From Acinetobacter kyonggiensis (lineage in GTDB: Bacteria; Pseudomonadota; Gammaproteobacteria; Pseudomonadales; Moraxellaceae): a stretch of DNA of 64,000 nucleotides. This document shows positions 7,807 to 17,233 of the stretch, piece after piece. Under the pieces are notes generated by a model. That model was not told the origin of the DNA and did no database searches. It saw nothing but the letters and a program-made list of their open reading frames with translations. A program made the translations under genes and the position numbers. Each line of letters begins with the position of its first letter. Position 1 is the stretch's first letter. The stretch is from the NCBI RefSeq assembly GCF_900107285.1, contig NZ_FNPK01000004.1, positions 161,674-225,673 on the forward strand, given 5' to 3'.

Positions 7807-10229
7807 TGCTTTAACCACTGCTGACGGTCTCGCTCAAATGCGATAGACATGATGTTTTGCTGCTTAAAAAAACGAATACTGCCGTGTTCGATGGTGGTCA
7901 GTAATGGGATGTTTAATTCTTTTAAACGAGATTCAACAATCACACTCGGATGCCCATAGCGATTATTCCAACCCGCTGAAGCAACTGTTAATTTTGGCTT
8001 CAATTGTTTTAGAAAATGATAGGCTGAACTATGTCGACTACCATGATGTCCCAAAACTAAAACATCAACTTTTAAATCAGGATAGGCCTGTAAAATGTGA
8101 TATTCCGTTTCCCAGCCTGCATCGCCCATCAACAAAAAGTTTTGATAAGGCTGAACATTTTTTACCTGTAAATAAACCACACAAGACATTTCATTTTTTT
8201 CAAATTTAGCCTTTGCCAAGTGCTCAGGTTTCGGTGATAACACGGTAATATTGACGCGCTCGCTCCAATGCCACTGTTGCCCTTGATGACAATAATCAAA
8301 CTGACTCTTCTTTTCGACTTCTACCTGTTCATTGGAATATACCTTTTTGATGGGTAAATCATGCTTAATCGACTCATACCCACCGCGATGATCTTGGTCT
8401 AAATGCGTCAAAATTAGTTGATTCAATTGCGAAACACCATTCACCGATAAAAATGGCAAAATAATCTGTTTCCCCACACTAAATTTACTTTCATCATAAT
8501 TTCCCCCCATATCAATCATTAAGGTCTGTTCTTGATCACGGATAAAAATCGCTTGCCCTTGTCCCACATCTAATACCGTCAATTCAAAATCATTTTTATC
8601 TACATCCGTCATAATCAAAGGAATAAAACACACAACAGCCCACAATTTTGGCACCACACCACGCGGCAAAAATAGAATCATCAAGCCCAAACATAAGCTG
8701 AGTAATGTCCACATATTCATCGCAATCGGTTGTAATGTGGGTGAAAAAATCCAATCTAACACTTGAATAAAAATGAGTAATCCAGAAACACAGAGGTCAT
8801 TGATCTGGAACAATAACCCGCCCAAAGGTTCAAAAATGAAATAGCACAATGCCGCAATAATATCTAAAGGCACAATCAGCAAACCAATCCATGGAATGGC
8901 AAACAGATTACTCAAGGGTGTCACCCATGCGATTTGTTTAAAGAACATCAGCATCAGTGGCAGCAAAGCCAAAAATATTTTCCATTGGGATTCGATTAAA
9001 ATTTTCAGCTGGATTTTGATTGCCTGAGTCCGAGTCTTTATTTCTTCCAGATGACTTTGCTGCTGCACCGTTTGGTAAATACGCAGCAACACAAAACACG
9101 CGCCATAAGACAACCAAAAAGCAGCCGATAAAATACTAAAAGGATCAAAAATGAGTAAAATTGAAGCACTAAACAGCAAAATACTTAAGGCTTGAATCTT
9201 TTGCTTTAAGAGTACAAACGCACTAATCAATAAACAGGTCAATAATGTTCTGAGTGCTGGAATTTCAAAACCGACAAAAGCACAGTACAACAATACGCAC
9301 ATGCAAAAAGGTAAAATCAACAAATATTGCTTGGGGCATTTCAAATAAATTTGCGGACAATAACGGCAAATCAGTTGATGTAAACCCCAACACAGCAGTA
9401 AAGCAAAAATAAGAACATGCGGCCCAGATATTGCCAATAAATGACTCATTCCAAAGCGTTGGAACAACTGTTCAGTTTCTGGCTGAAGTAGACTTTGATC
9501 ACCAGTCAATAAAGCCAAAAGTAGCCCTTTATTGCGTACAGGTTGTTGATCAATAAAATGACGCAGCGCAAGACGTTGTTGCTCTATCCAAAGTTGTATT
9601 TGATTCAAAACTGAATGTTGTTGCCTTAAATAATGCGCATAACCCAAAGCATAAATGTCTTGTTCAGACAGTTTTTGTACCGCTGAAACTTTAAACCCCG
9701 ACATGATATTTTGCTGAAGATACCATTGCTCTTGATCAAAAGCACCTTGCGTTGCATAGCTATGTGCAGGTCGTGTGTTGCCCTGTAGGCGATAGTATTG
9801 ACCCAGTTCAAGTGTAAATTGAGGCTTGGAATCTATTTCATTTTTTAGAAATGCTTGCCATTGCACAGCTTCGGCATGCCGATTCAACACCTGAATTTTT
9901 TGTTGTATGGATTGACCACCCCATTCATTCAAATTTTTGACATATACAATTACTTCAACCTGTTCTGTCTGCTGTTCCCGAAACTGCAAACGATCATTCA
10001 GTTGATGATAGGCATAACTATAGCCCAGCGCTATGCCAAGACTAAAGCCGATACAGAGTTGTAGGCATTTGAAATACAATGAATGGACATGTTTTAATAC
10101 TGTCCATTTCAACAACAATACGAGAATAAAAAGAACAATACTTGGAATAAGCAACGACTGTAAGATTGGGAAGGTTTTTCCCATCGTGGCAATTCCAATG
10201 ACCCAGCCTAAACAGATTAATTGCATCAT
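7803..10229 (-). CDS. comEC: DNA internalization competence protein ComEC/Rec2
   Basis: An 808-residue inner-membrane channel for single-stranded DNA entry during natural transformation. Order of parts: two N-terminal membrane helices, a soluble DUF4131/OB-like region (about 60-200), a multi-helix competence domain (about 220-540) with MSHLLAISGPH, and a C-terminal metallo-beta-lactamase-like domain with THLDQDHRGG (about 605-615) and GHHGSRHS. All metal ligands are present, as expected of a functional nuclease-type domain. Length is normal for the family. No frame breaks are seen, in line with the known transformability of the genus. Confidence 0.93.
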   Translation of the reverse strand: MMQLICLGWVIGIATMGKTFPILQSLLIPSIVLFILVLLLKWTVLKHVHSLYFKCLQLCIGFSLGIALGYSYAYHQLNDRLQFREQQTEQVEVIVYVKNLNEWGGQSIQQKIQVLNRHAEAVQWQAFLKNEIDSKPQFTLELGQYYRLQGNTRPAHSYATQGAFDQEQWYLQQNIMSGFKVSAVQKLSEQDIYALGYAHYLRQQHSVLNQIQLWIEQQRLALRHFIDQQPVRNKGLLLALLTGDQSLLQPETEQLFQRFGMSHLLAISGPHVLIFALLLCWGLHQLICRYCPQIYLKCPKQYLLILPFCMCVLLYCAFVGFEIPALRTLLTCLLISAFVLLKQKIQALSILLFSASILLIFDPFSILSAAFWLSYGACFVLLRIYQTVQQQSHLEEIKTRTQAIKIQLKILIESQWKIFLALLPLMLMFFKQIAWVTPLSNLFAIPWIGLLIVPLDIIAALCYFIFEPLGGLLFQINDLCVSGLLIFIQVLDWIFSPTLQPIAMNMWTLLSLCLGLMILFLPRGVVPKLWAVVCFIPLIMTDVDKNDFELTVLDVGQGQAIFIRDQEQTLMIDMGGNYDESKFSVGKQIILPFLSVNGVSQLNQLILTHLDQDHRGGYESIKHDLPIKKVYSNEQVEVEKKSQFDYCHQGQQWHWSERVNITVLSPKPEHLAKAKFEKNEMSCVVYLQVKNVQPYQNFLLMGDAGWETEYHILQAYPDLKVDVLVLGHHGSRHSSAYHFLKQLKPKLTVASAGWNNRYGHPSVIVESRLKELNIPLLTTIEHGSIRFFKQQNIMSIAFERDRQQWLKH

Positions 10230-10313
10230 TATTTTTATAGTTTTTTAATTTTGCGCAATATTAAAGCCCACCGGAGTGAGCTTCAATCATTTTTTTAATT
10301 TATCGATCAGTGT

Positions 10314-10997
10314 CTAATTGTCAATCCAAACCCCATCTTGCATATGCAAAATAGAATCACCCGCTTGGGCCAATTGTTCATCGTGCGTCACAATCAACAT
10401 GGCCATATTGAACTCACGACGTAACTCACTGAGCAGCTCAAAAATTTTCACTGCCGTTTTACGATCTAAGTTACCCGTCGGCTCATCGGCTAACATCAGT
10501 TCAGGTTTAGTCACCAAGGCACGGGCTAAAGCCACACGCTGACGCTCGCCACCAGATAATTCACCGGGCTTATGCGTCATGCGGTGCGACAACCCTACGC
10601 GATTCAGCAAGTATTCGGCTTGCTCTTTAGACTGTTTGTAGTTGGTGCCTGCACGCAGCATCAATGGCATCGCAACATTTTCTAAAGCACTGAATTCAGG
10701 CAAAAGATGGTGGAATTGATAGACAAAACCCAAATGCTGATTACGCAAATAACCACGTTCAGCTTCACCCAAAATATCAAAGCGTTTGTCATTTAAAAAG
10801 ACTTGTCCTTCTGTTGGGCAATCTAAGCCGCCCAACACATGCAACAAGGTACTTTTACCTGAACCACTTGAACCCACAATCGAAACAAACTCCCCTGCTT
10901 TGACTTGCAAGGACAAGTTCTTAATCACTTCTACTGTTGTTTTACCGTCAGTAAAACTTTTGGAAATGTTTTTGGCTTCGAGGACAATATTACTCAT
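10314..10997 (-). CDS. lolD: Lipoprotein-releasing system ATP-binding protein LolD
   Basis: ATPase that powers extraction of lipoproteins from the inner membrane to LolA. The chosen ATG at 10997 gives MSNIVLEAKNISKSF, a typical LolD start, and 227 residues; the longer frame to 11057 lies inside the permease gene. Walker A GSSGSGKST, the Q-loop YQFHHLLPEF, the signature LSGGERQRVALARAL and Walker B LMLADEPTGNLD are all present. The start overlaps the last 8 bases of the permease gene in a different frame, so the two are coupled. Confidence 0.95.
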   Translation of the reverse strand: MSNIVLEAKNISKSFTDGKTTVEVIKNLSLQVKAGEFVSIVGSSGSGKSTLLHVLGGLDCPTEGQVFLNDKRFDILGEAERGYLRNQHLGFVYQFHHLLPEFSALENVAMPLMLRAGTNYKQSKEQAEYLLNRVGLSHRMTHKPGELSGGERQRVALARALVTKPELMLADEPTGNLDRKTAVKIFELLSELRREFNMAMLIVTHDEQLAQAGDSILHMQDGVWIDN

Positions 10998-12225
10998 AAC
11001 GTAAAGCCTCTGCGGGTTGAGTTTTGGCAGCACGGAATGCTGGATAAATCGTTGCAAGGAAGCTTAAAAGTAAGGATAAGCAAACAATGACCACTACATC
11101 TTGCCAACGCAAATAAGACGGCAAATAGTTAATGAAATAGGCATCAAATAAGTTCAAACCAAATGCGGTATTGATCCAACCAATAAAACTACTGATGCTT
11201 GAGGCAAAAATAATCCCTAAAATAGCACCTGAGACTGTACCAATCACGCCAATGATAGTGCCTTGCACCATAAAAATTCGGGTAATGGTTGAGGGTGAAG
11301 CACCCAGTGTACGCAAGATCGCAATATCTGATTTTTTATCCGTTACCACCATTACCAACGATGACACAATATTAAATGCCGCAACCAAAACAATTAAAAA
11401 TAGCAGCAAGCTCACCATGGCTTTTTCCATCTGAATGGCACTAAACAAATTACCGTGGGTAAAAGTCCAATTCGATGCATAAAAGTTTGAAGGCAAGTCT
11501 TTAACAATGTCATCGGCAACTTGTGGTGCGAGGAAAATATCATCTAGTTTTAAACGAACACCTTGGGCACCATCAGGTAAACGCAGCAATGTAGATGCAT
11601 CGTTCAAGGCGATATAGCCCATCATCGAATCCACTTCTGCACCAATACTAAAAATACCGACGATTTTAAAGCGTTTAAAACGGGGGACTACCCCTGCTGG
11701 TGATGGCGTTGCCTCAGGAAGCACTAAAGTAATATTGTCATTAAGCCCCAAACCAAGCGAATCCGTCATTTGTTTACCTAAAACAATGCCAAACTCACCT
11801 TTTTTCAAACGGTCTATGCTGCCTTCAACCATATGATCTTGGATAATAGAGACTTTTTTTTCATATTCAGGTTCAATTCCTGAAACCATAATTCCAGCCA
11901 CTTGCCCTTGTGCAGTCAGCATGCCTTGTAACTGAGTAAATGGCGCTACGCCTTTGACATGCTCATGTTGCTCAATTTTTTTTGCAAGTTCTGGCCAATT
12001 TGTTAAAATTTGCGTTGAAGAAACAGTAGCTTGAGGTATCATTCCTAAGACACGGTTTTTCAACTCTCGGTCGAAACCATTCATAACAGATAAGACTGTA
12101 ATGAGTACAGCCACACCTAAGGTGAGACCGATCATAGAAACCAACGCAATAAAAGAAATAAAGTGGTTACTACGCCGTGCGCGGGTATATCTCAACCCTA
12201 TATACAGCGAGATTGGTTTAAACAT
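10990..12225 (-). CDS. lolC: LolC/LolE-family lipoprotein-releasing permease
   Basis: A 411-residue ABC permease of the MacB/FtsX superfamily. The N-terminus, with IGLRYTRARRSNHFISFI, is typical of LolC/E. One helix lies near residues 25-50, a periplasmic domain follows (about 50-265), then three helices near 270-300, 315-345 and 375-400. Only one permease gene accompanies lolD here, so it may be the hybrid LolF type that works as a homodimer, or a partner may lie elsewhere. The start is only 23 bp from the divergent PilZ gene. Confidence 0.9.
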   Translation of the reverse strand: MFKPISLYIGLRYTRARRSNHFISFIALVSMIGLTLGVAVLITVLSVMNGFDRELKNRVLGMIPQATVSSTQILTNWPELAKKIEQHEHVKGVAPFTQLQGMLTAQGQVAGIMVSGIEPEYEKKVSIIQDHMVEGSIDRLKKGEFGIVLGKQMTDSLGLGLNDNITLVLPEATPSPAGVVPRFKRFKIVGIFSIGAEVDSMMGYIALNDASTLLRLPDGAQGVRLKLDDIFLAPQVADDIVKDLPSNFYASNWTFTHGNLFSAIQMEKAMVSLLLFLIVLVAAFNIVSSLVMVVTDKKSDIAILRTLGASPSTITRIFMVQGTIIGVIGTVSGAILGIIFASSISSFIGWINTAFGLNLFDAYFINYLPSYLRWQDVVVIVCLSLLLSFLATIYPAFRAAKTQPAEALRYE

Positions 12226-12248
12226 ACCATCTAGTCCGAGGAATAATT

Positions 12249-12818
12249 ATGGAAAATTTACAGCATCAAAGTGGCAACATGGAACGACGTGTGATGTCAC
12301 GTATAGATGCTGCCTTGCGAATTAATTATCAGATTATTTCTGATGATGTCGCATTAAATGACCCTTATGATCCTAACTTTGTGCTGCCACGTTATTTTCT
12401 ACTACTCGCAGAATTAGATCAATTTGATCATGCCTTAAACTACGAATTAGAACAATTAACTGAAAGAGATCAACAAATTGCTCGAATCTTATCCTTATTC
12501 AACCAAAAATTAAACCTTATTACCGGTTCCTTGTACGACACAATTGTACAATCCATGTTACCAATACCTGAAGATGTCAATTTTTCAGAAACAGGATTCA
12601 GCTTCTTTAATGAGCGTCTCATTCAAGAAGGAACTTACATTCATGTGACCTTAAGCCATCCTGAAAATTTCTTTCATATTGCTGCAACTGCGCAAGTGGT
12701 CTATAGCCGAACAGAAGAAAATGGCAAATTCCGTACAGGGGCCTATTTCATCACCTTACATCCACAGGATCGCGTTAAACTTGCCGAATGTATCTCTATA
12801 AGTAAAAATAAAGATTAA
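12249..12818 (+). CDS. PilZ-domain protein with a helical insertion
   Basis: A 189-residue protein with both c-di-GMP-binding PilZ motifs: RRVMSR gives RxxxR at Arg14-Arg18, and NFSETG gives NxSxxG at residues 111-116. In classic PilZ domains these lie 20-30 residues apart; here about 90 residues, mostly helical and rich in Leu, Glu and Gln, separate them. That recalls the helix-inserted PilZ proteins that form coiled-coil tetramers in Xanthomonas. A GAGGAA Shine-Dalgarno six bases before 12249 supports this start over the ATG at 12279. Binding of c-di-GMP is inferred from the motifs. Confidence 0.72.
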   Translation: MENLQHQSGNMERRVMSRIDAALRINYQIISDDVALNDPYDPNFVLPRYFLLLAELDQFDHALNYELEQLTERDQQIARILSLFNQKLNLITGSLYDTIVQSMLPIPEDVNFSETGFSFFNERLIQEGTYIHVTLSHPENFFHIAATAQVVYSRTEENGKFRTGAYFITLHPQDRVKLAECISISKNKD

Positions 12819-12823
12819 AAATT

Positions 12824-13735
12824 TTAAGGATTAGATTTAATCTTATGGGCGAGTGTTCGACTCGCCTTAAGGTCGCGATAGAAATAAATAAACAAACCAA
12901 ATAGCAAAATGAATGCCCCGACAAAAACCATTGCAGACAATGCTTCATGATTGAGCACAGCACCAATCAATAAGGCAATCATCGGGGTCATAACGGTGGT
13001 TAACGATAAAGTCGTCGCTTGAATATTTTGTACTAATTTAAAATAACAGAACATCGCAATCAGTGATGCCATGACCACTGTATAAATAAGGGCCAATAAC
13101 GACTTCGCAGTTGGAATATGTGTTGGTGCATATTGCCAAATAAAGGGCACGATACAAATAGCCGCAATGGTCGAGACCAGAATCGAACCTGTTGCTTGAG
13201 CCACAGGCTCAATATTTGCATTGACTTTTTTGACCCAGAAAATGGATAACGCATAGGTAAATACGCTCATCAACATTAAGCCAATCCCAATCGGATGGAT
13301 ATGTTGATTTTCACCGCCAAAACAAATGATGGCTAATCCAGCCACCGCGATCACCATACCCAACCACTGTAAACGACTTAAACGCTGTTTAAAGCCAAAA
13401 TATCCAATCAGACCTGCCATTATTGGGGCGAGACCAAACATCAAAGCAATAATCCCAGAACTTAAATAACTGGTCGCAATATAAGTAAAGATCTGAGAAC
13501 CCATTAAGCTAAATGAGCCAGCCAAATAACTATGCCAAGATATTTGATCCGTTGGAAATTTAACTCTGAGTATCAGCAACAACATAATGGCCAGCGGTAA
13601 AGCGATAAAAAACCGCAGCACCAAAGCCCAAAATAAATGTAGATCAGAGACGCTCCACACTATTGCCAATGGCGTTGTGGCCCAAATAAACACCAATAAG
13701 GCATAAGTTGACACGATATTGGCTTTGGATGGCAT
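12824..13735 (-). CDS. DMT-superfamily (EamA) transporter
   Basis: A 303-residue inner-membrane protein with ten predicted helices in two EamA repeats (about 5-140 and 150-290), as in RhaT/YdcZ-type drug/metabolite exporters. LMFGLAPIMAGLIGY and the matching TVMTPMIALLIGA mark the ends of the repeats. The last residues are basic, fitting the positive-inside rule. It ends five bases from the convergent PilZ gene and follows the YaiI/YqxD gene by 12 bp on the same strand. Substrate unknown; amino acids or metabolites are usual for this family. Confidence 0.85.
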   Translation of the reverse strand: MPSKANIVSTYALLVFIWATTPLAIVWSVSDLHLFWALVLRFFIALPLAIMLLLILRVKFPTDQISWHSYLAGSFSLMGSQIFTYIATSYLSSGIIALMFGLAPIMAGLIGYFGFKQRLSRLQWLGMVIAVAGLAIICFGGENQHIHPIGIGLMLMSVFTYALSIFWVKKVNANIEPVAQATGSILVSTIAAICIVPFIWQYAPTHIPTAKSLLALIYTVVMASLIAMFCYFKLVQNIQATTLSLTTVMTPMIALLIGAVLNHEALSAMVFVGAFILLFGLFIYFYRDLKASRTLAHKIKSNP

Positions 13736-13747
13736 AATGGGCTCGGC

Positions 13748-14218
13748 TTAAAGTGCAGTTTTACGTTTCTGTTTTTGGATCGTTTGATCGAGTGAACTGG
13801 AAAATTCACGTTTATCACGTTCAGAAATTGGTGGCGGGCCCCCCGTGTTTACACCTGCCCCACGTAAAGAATCCATAAAATCACGTAAATGCAAACGGGC
13901 TTTGACATTGGCTGTGGTATAAACCTCACCGCGTGGATGAATCGCAATTCCGCCCTTTTCAATCACCTGTGCCGCTAAAGGAATGTCTTGTGTCATCACA
14001 ATATCATGCTCTTTCATGCGTTCGATGATTTCTTTATCTGCGGCATCTGCCCCACTCATCACTTGAATGGAGTTAATCCTTACTGAAGGGGTAATCCCGA
14101 CATTTTGGTTGGCCACAAAAGTAACTTCTAATTGATAGCGATCTGAAGCACGAAGAATGACTTCACGTAGAATTTTAGGCAATGCATCGGCATCGACCCA
14201 AAGTTTAAATGGCAGCAC
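13748..14218 (-). CDS. YaiI/YqxD family protein (UPF0178, DUF188)
   Basis: A 156-residue protein of the conserved YaiI/YqxD family. The start [19 protein letters not shown] carries the acidic VDAD box of this PIN-like family; [18 protein letters not shown] and [19 protein letters not shown] are the other signature blocks. The acidic residues resemble a nuclease metal site, but no activity is established for the family. The last ten residues are basic. Likely co-transcribed with the downstream DMT transporter. Confidence 0.88.
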   Translation of the reverse strand: MLPFKLWVDADALPKILREVILRASDRYQLEVTFVANQNVGITPSVRINSIQVMSGADAADKEIIERMKEHDIVMTQDIPLAAQVIEKGGIAIHPRGEVYTTANVKARLHLRDFMDSLRGAGVNTGGPPPISERDKREFSSSLDQTIQKQKRKTAL

Positions 14219-14491
14219 AAAGCATCCAAAACTAGAAAAAGATGAACACTTAGTTTAGCAAATTCCGTATGACAAGATGATGGATAAATCCACTTAATCC
14301 ATTCAGCTCTTTTACCTCAATTCAGCGAGGCTGCATTTTTTAGCACAGAACGATTGCGACCTAAGTTCGGTTAATTCAAGGTATTTTCTCTATTTCACTT
14401 ACTTTAATGGTTAAATTTAGTCTGAATGACTTGAAATTTAAAAATAACCCTCGATTTAATATACAAATACAACCCAACATCAATTGTGAAT

Positions 14492-15424
14492 ATGAAAAAT
14501 CAAAATAGACCAGAAATTATCACCATTGAAGATCAGAACTTTGGCAGCCATGTCGAACATTGGAATTTACTTACCGATAATCCATGTACAGATGTGCCTA
14601 AGTGGCTTGGCTTAGCACTAGATGCACCTGTGATGCCGATGGGTTTGTGTAAAGAAGAATCGGATATGGATGAAGCCACATGGCTAATTCAAGGACCAAA
14701 CAAAGCCGCTGTAAAAATCACTCAAGTAATTGCGGTTGAAAACAACAAACCTCAATGTGTTAAAACAGCATTTCCAAGTTTTGAAAGTCCATATAAAGTG
14801 AATGCCACGATTGAGCGTATTATCACGTGTAAATCAAATACACAGGCCGTCTTACAGCTTAATTTAGGTGCAAATACCGTAGTTTATGCTTTTGATAGCT
14901 TATATAGCGTTAATCATGAGCAGTATGAAAAAGATCAAAACTATCTTGCTCAATTCAATGCTTGGGCTTATGAACTTGAAGCTGTTTCAAACCATGAACA
15001 ATTAGTGGTTGATGATCCTGCTTCGATTAAACACCACCGTGCTTTAAATGATATTTTAGCTGCCAATAACGGTGTTGCACCTGCCAATTTGCAAGAACAA
15101 ATTGACGCTTGGGAACCCAAATCGGACGATGATAAAGAACCTGTAACCGTCGATTTTTCAAAAATGGTGGCTTATCTTTATGGCGAAAAAATGGGGCAAG
15201 AAGATGAAGCTTGGTTCCAAGGCAACATTGTTGGCAAAACTGCAATGCGCTTTATGGAGCAAGAATATACGCTTTATGACGTTGCCCTAATTCACGATGA
15301 AGACCAAGAAGCAACATTGATTCGTATTGCAAGCAAAAATGCAGCGTACAAAGACTTTCAGATTGGTCAATTCATTCGTGGCAACTTATGGATTCAAGTC
15401 AATATTCACGCTAAAAAACAATAA
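14492..15424 (+). CDS. Hypothetical protein, 310 residues, unrecognised
   Basis: A soluble, acidic protein without signal peptide or membrane helix. I do not recognise a family. The first 130 residues include paired Cys (DNPCTDVPKW, LCKEESDM, QCVKT); the middle (about 150-230) is rich in Asn, Asp and Glu; the end (about 240-310) is beta-like with DVALIHDEDQ and GQFIRGNLWIQV. An in-frame GTG at 14486 adds only two residues, so the ATG at 14492 is taken. No strong Shine-Dalgarno precedes either. It is a stand-alone gene closed by a strong terminator. Codon use resembles its neighbours, so it is probably a real lineage gene. Confidence 0.75.
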   Translation: MKNQNRPEIITIEDQNFGSHVEHWNLLTDNPCTDVPKWLGLALDAPVMPMGLCKEESDMDEATWLIQGPNKAAVKITQVIAVENNKPQCVKTAFPSFESPYKVNATIERIITCKSNTQAVLQLNLGANTVVYAFDSLYSVNHEQYEKDQNYLAQFNAWAYELEAVSNHEQLVVDDPASIKHHRALNDILAANNGVAPANLQEQIDAWEPKSDDDKEPVTVDFSKMVAYLYGEKMGQEDEAWFQGNIVGKTAMRFMEQEYTLYDVALIHDEDQEATLIRIASKNAAYKDFQIGQFIRGNLWIQVNIHAKKQ

Positions 15425-15430
15425 TTTATA

Positions 15431-15479
15431 AAAAGCAGCTCAATATGGTGATCATCAACATTCATATTGAGCTGCTTTT
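15431..15479 (+). terminator. Rho-independent terminator with 17-bp stem
   Basis: AAAAGCAGCTCAATATG at 15431-15447 pairs perfectly with the arm at 15463-15479, around a 15-base loop. It starts six bases after the stop of the 310-residue protein and ends in TTTT. Confidence 0.85.
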
Positions 15480-15807
15480 GTATCTCTATTTTACTTTTCG
15501 TAAATATTAGACTTTCAATTTATTCACAGCACTGGATGCTACTTACTGAATAATACTTAAAGTTTTCAATTCAACGTGATCTATTTAAAATCCTTTTCTG
15601 ATTATATTTTTACTTCGAAATTTTAAACTTTTATCTTAAAAAATCCTGCATTGCTTAGAAGCTACGATTAACCTAGCGCTACATTTTTATAGAATAAATA
15701 TTTTAATTGCATATTTTTATTTAGTACTTTATTTAATCAATTTTTTATGCTAAAAATACAAGCCATCAATAGGAATTAACGATAAATAAATCGGAATAGA
15801 ATTTCCC
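15480..15807. other. AT-rich intergenic region
   Basis: About 330 bases without a convincing gene. It probably holds the promoter of the small reading frame at 15808, but no clear -35/-10 pair was identified. Nothing else is seen. Confidence 0.5.
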
Positions 15808-15948
15808 ATGAAAATCTTACAAGAAGAAAATATACAACACGTTGAACATCAACTCAGCAAACGTTTCCAGTTAGACTCAATTTCATGTCTGTTTTTTGTA
15901 TTGGGCATGTTTATGTCTGCCTATCTTTTACACCACTTTATTCTCTGA
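15808..15948 (+). CDS. Small single-pass membrane protein, 46 residues (candidate)
   Basis: The frame runs ATG to TGA and encodes MKILQEENIQHVEHQLSKRF, then a hydrophobic stretch of about 20 residues (SCLFFVLGMFMSAYLL), ending HHFIL. A charged N-terminal tail followed by one membrane helix is typical of genuine small membrane proteins. The Shine-Dalgarno is weak (GGAA about 13 bases upstream). A terminator follows 47 bases after the stop. No homologue is known to me, so coding status is uncertain. Confidence 0.45.
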   Translation: MKILQEENIQHVEHQLSKRFQLDSISCLFFVLGMFMSAYLLHHFIL

Positions 15949-15995
15949 CCTTATTTTACTAGACTTATTTCACCAAACTCATTTCAATAAATAGC

Positions 15996-16023
15996 AAAAA
16001 GCCCATCATTTGATGGGCTTTTT
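15996..16023. terminator. Bidirectional rho-independent terminator
   Basis: Stem AAAAAGCCCATCA / TGATGGGCTTTTT with a minimal TT turn. It lies 11 bases from the serC stop on the minus strand and also serves anything read rightward from the small frame at 15808. Confidence 0.88.
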
Positions 16024-16034
16024 AGTGTCAGGGA

Positions 16035-17114
16035 TTAACCATTGCGTTTTGCAAAGTCATCCATAAAATTAACCAATGCTTGCACGCCTTCTAAAGGCAC
16101 CGCATTATAAATACTGGCACGCATACCACCAACTGAACGATGACCTGCCAAGTTAAGCAAATGGTTTGCTTCTGCTTCTTTCAAGAACAATTTCTCTAAA
16201 TCAGCATTTGCCAAAGTAAACGGCACATTCATAATTGAACGGTTTGGAACAGCAATTGGGTTGGCATAGAAATCACTTGCATCAATATAGCCATAAAGTA
16301 AGTTTGCTTTTGCAAGGTTTACTTTATGCATGGCATCCACACCGCCATTTTCTAGTAACCACTCAAAGACTAGACCAGATAAGTACCAAGCATAAGTCGA
16401 TGGTGTATTGACCATTGAATCATTCTTCGCTTGTGCAGAATATTTCAAAATACTTGGAATTTCGGGTTTCGCTTGATCAAGTAGGTCTTCACGAATAATG
16501 ACTAAAGTTAAACCAGCAGGCCCAATATTTTTTTGAGCACCCGCATAAATCAAACCAAATTTAGATACATCAAGCGGTGCTGAAAGAATGCTTGAAGATA
16601 AATCTGACACTAAAGGTGTATTCACCTCTGGAATACCTGCAAATTGCAAACCACCGATAGTTTCATTATCTGCATAATGCACATAAGCAGCATTATCAGA
16701 TAGATTCCACTGGCTTTGATCGGTAATTGCTAATTTACCATTAATGGTGGTGCCCGCTTCCACGACATTGATGTCGCCATAGCGTTTTGCTTCTTTTAGC
16801 GCTTTTTCAGACCAAATACCCGTATGGATATAATCTGCTTTATTATTTTTACCCAACAAGTTTAAAGGAATTGCAGAGAATTGAAGTGAAGCACCGCCTT
16901 GTAAGAACAATACTTTGTAGTTCTCTGGAATGTTCATCAATTTGCGCAAATCAGCTTCTGCTTTTTCTGCAACAGCAACATAGTCATCACTACGATGACT
17001 CATTTCCATGATCGAAAGACCTTTGCCATGCCAATCGAGCATTTCAGCTTGAGCTTTTTCTAAAACGGCAGTAGGTAAGGCAGCAGGACCAGCACAGAAA
17101 TTATACGCGCGCAT
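16035..17114 (-). CDS. serC: Phosphoserine aminotransferase
   Basis: A 359-residue PLP enzyme making O-phosphoserine (serine synthesis) and 4-phosphohydroxythreonine (pyridoxal phosphate synthesis). Start at 17114 gives [14 protein letters not shown], the family N-terminus, with AAAGGAAA upstream; the longer frame to 17165 adds a non-conserved hydrophobic leader. The PLP lysine is in [26 protein letters not shown] near the C-terminus is the SerC substrate segment. pdxB, which acts one step before SerC in the pyridoxal pathway, lies at the far end of this window. Confidence 0.96.
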   Translation of the reverse strand: MRAYNFCAGPAALPTAVLEKAQAEMLDWHGKGLSIMEMSHRSDDYVAVAEKAEADLRKLMNIPENYKVLFLQGGASLQFSAIPLNLLGKNNKADYIHTGIWSEKALKEAKRYGDINVVEAGTTINGKLAITDQSQWNLSDNAAYVHYADNETIGGLQFAGIPEVNTPLVSDLSSSILSAPLDVSKFGLIYAGAQKNIGPAGLTLVIIREDLLDQAKPEIPSILKYSAQAKNDSMVNTPSTYAWYLSGLVFEWLLENGGVDAMHKVNLAKANLLYGYIDASDFYANPIAVPNRSIMNVPFTLANADLEKLFLKEAEANHLLNLAGHRSVGGMRASIYNAVPLEGVQALVNFMDDFAKRNG

Positions 17115-17233
17115 GATTTTTCCTTTCAAAGTGAAACACAATAAAATGATGGCATTTAACCACATATAGCCTGTGCTTGCAGTAAATTATCCTGAAAATA
17201 TTTCAATGCTGTCGGACATTTAAAGTCAAAAAT

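Noticed and set aside
14321..14340. Hairpin CAGC-GAG-GCTG followed by T-run as a terminator
   Set aside because: The stem is only 4 bp and no gene ends nearby on that strand.
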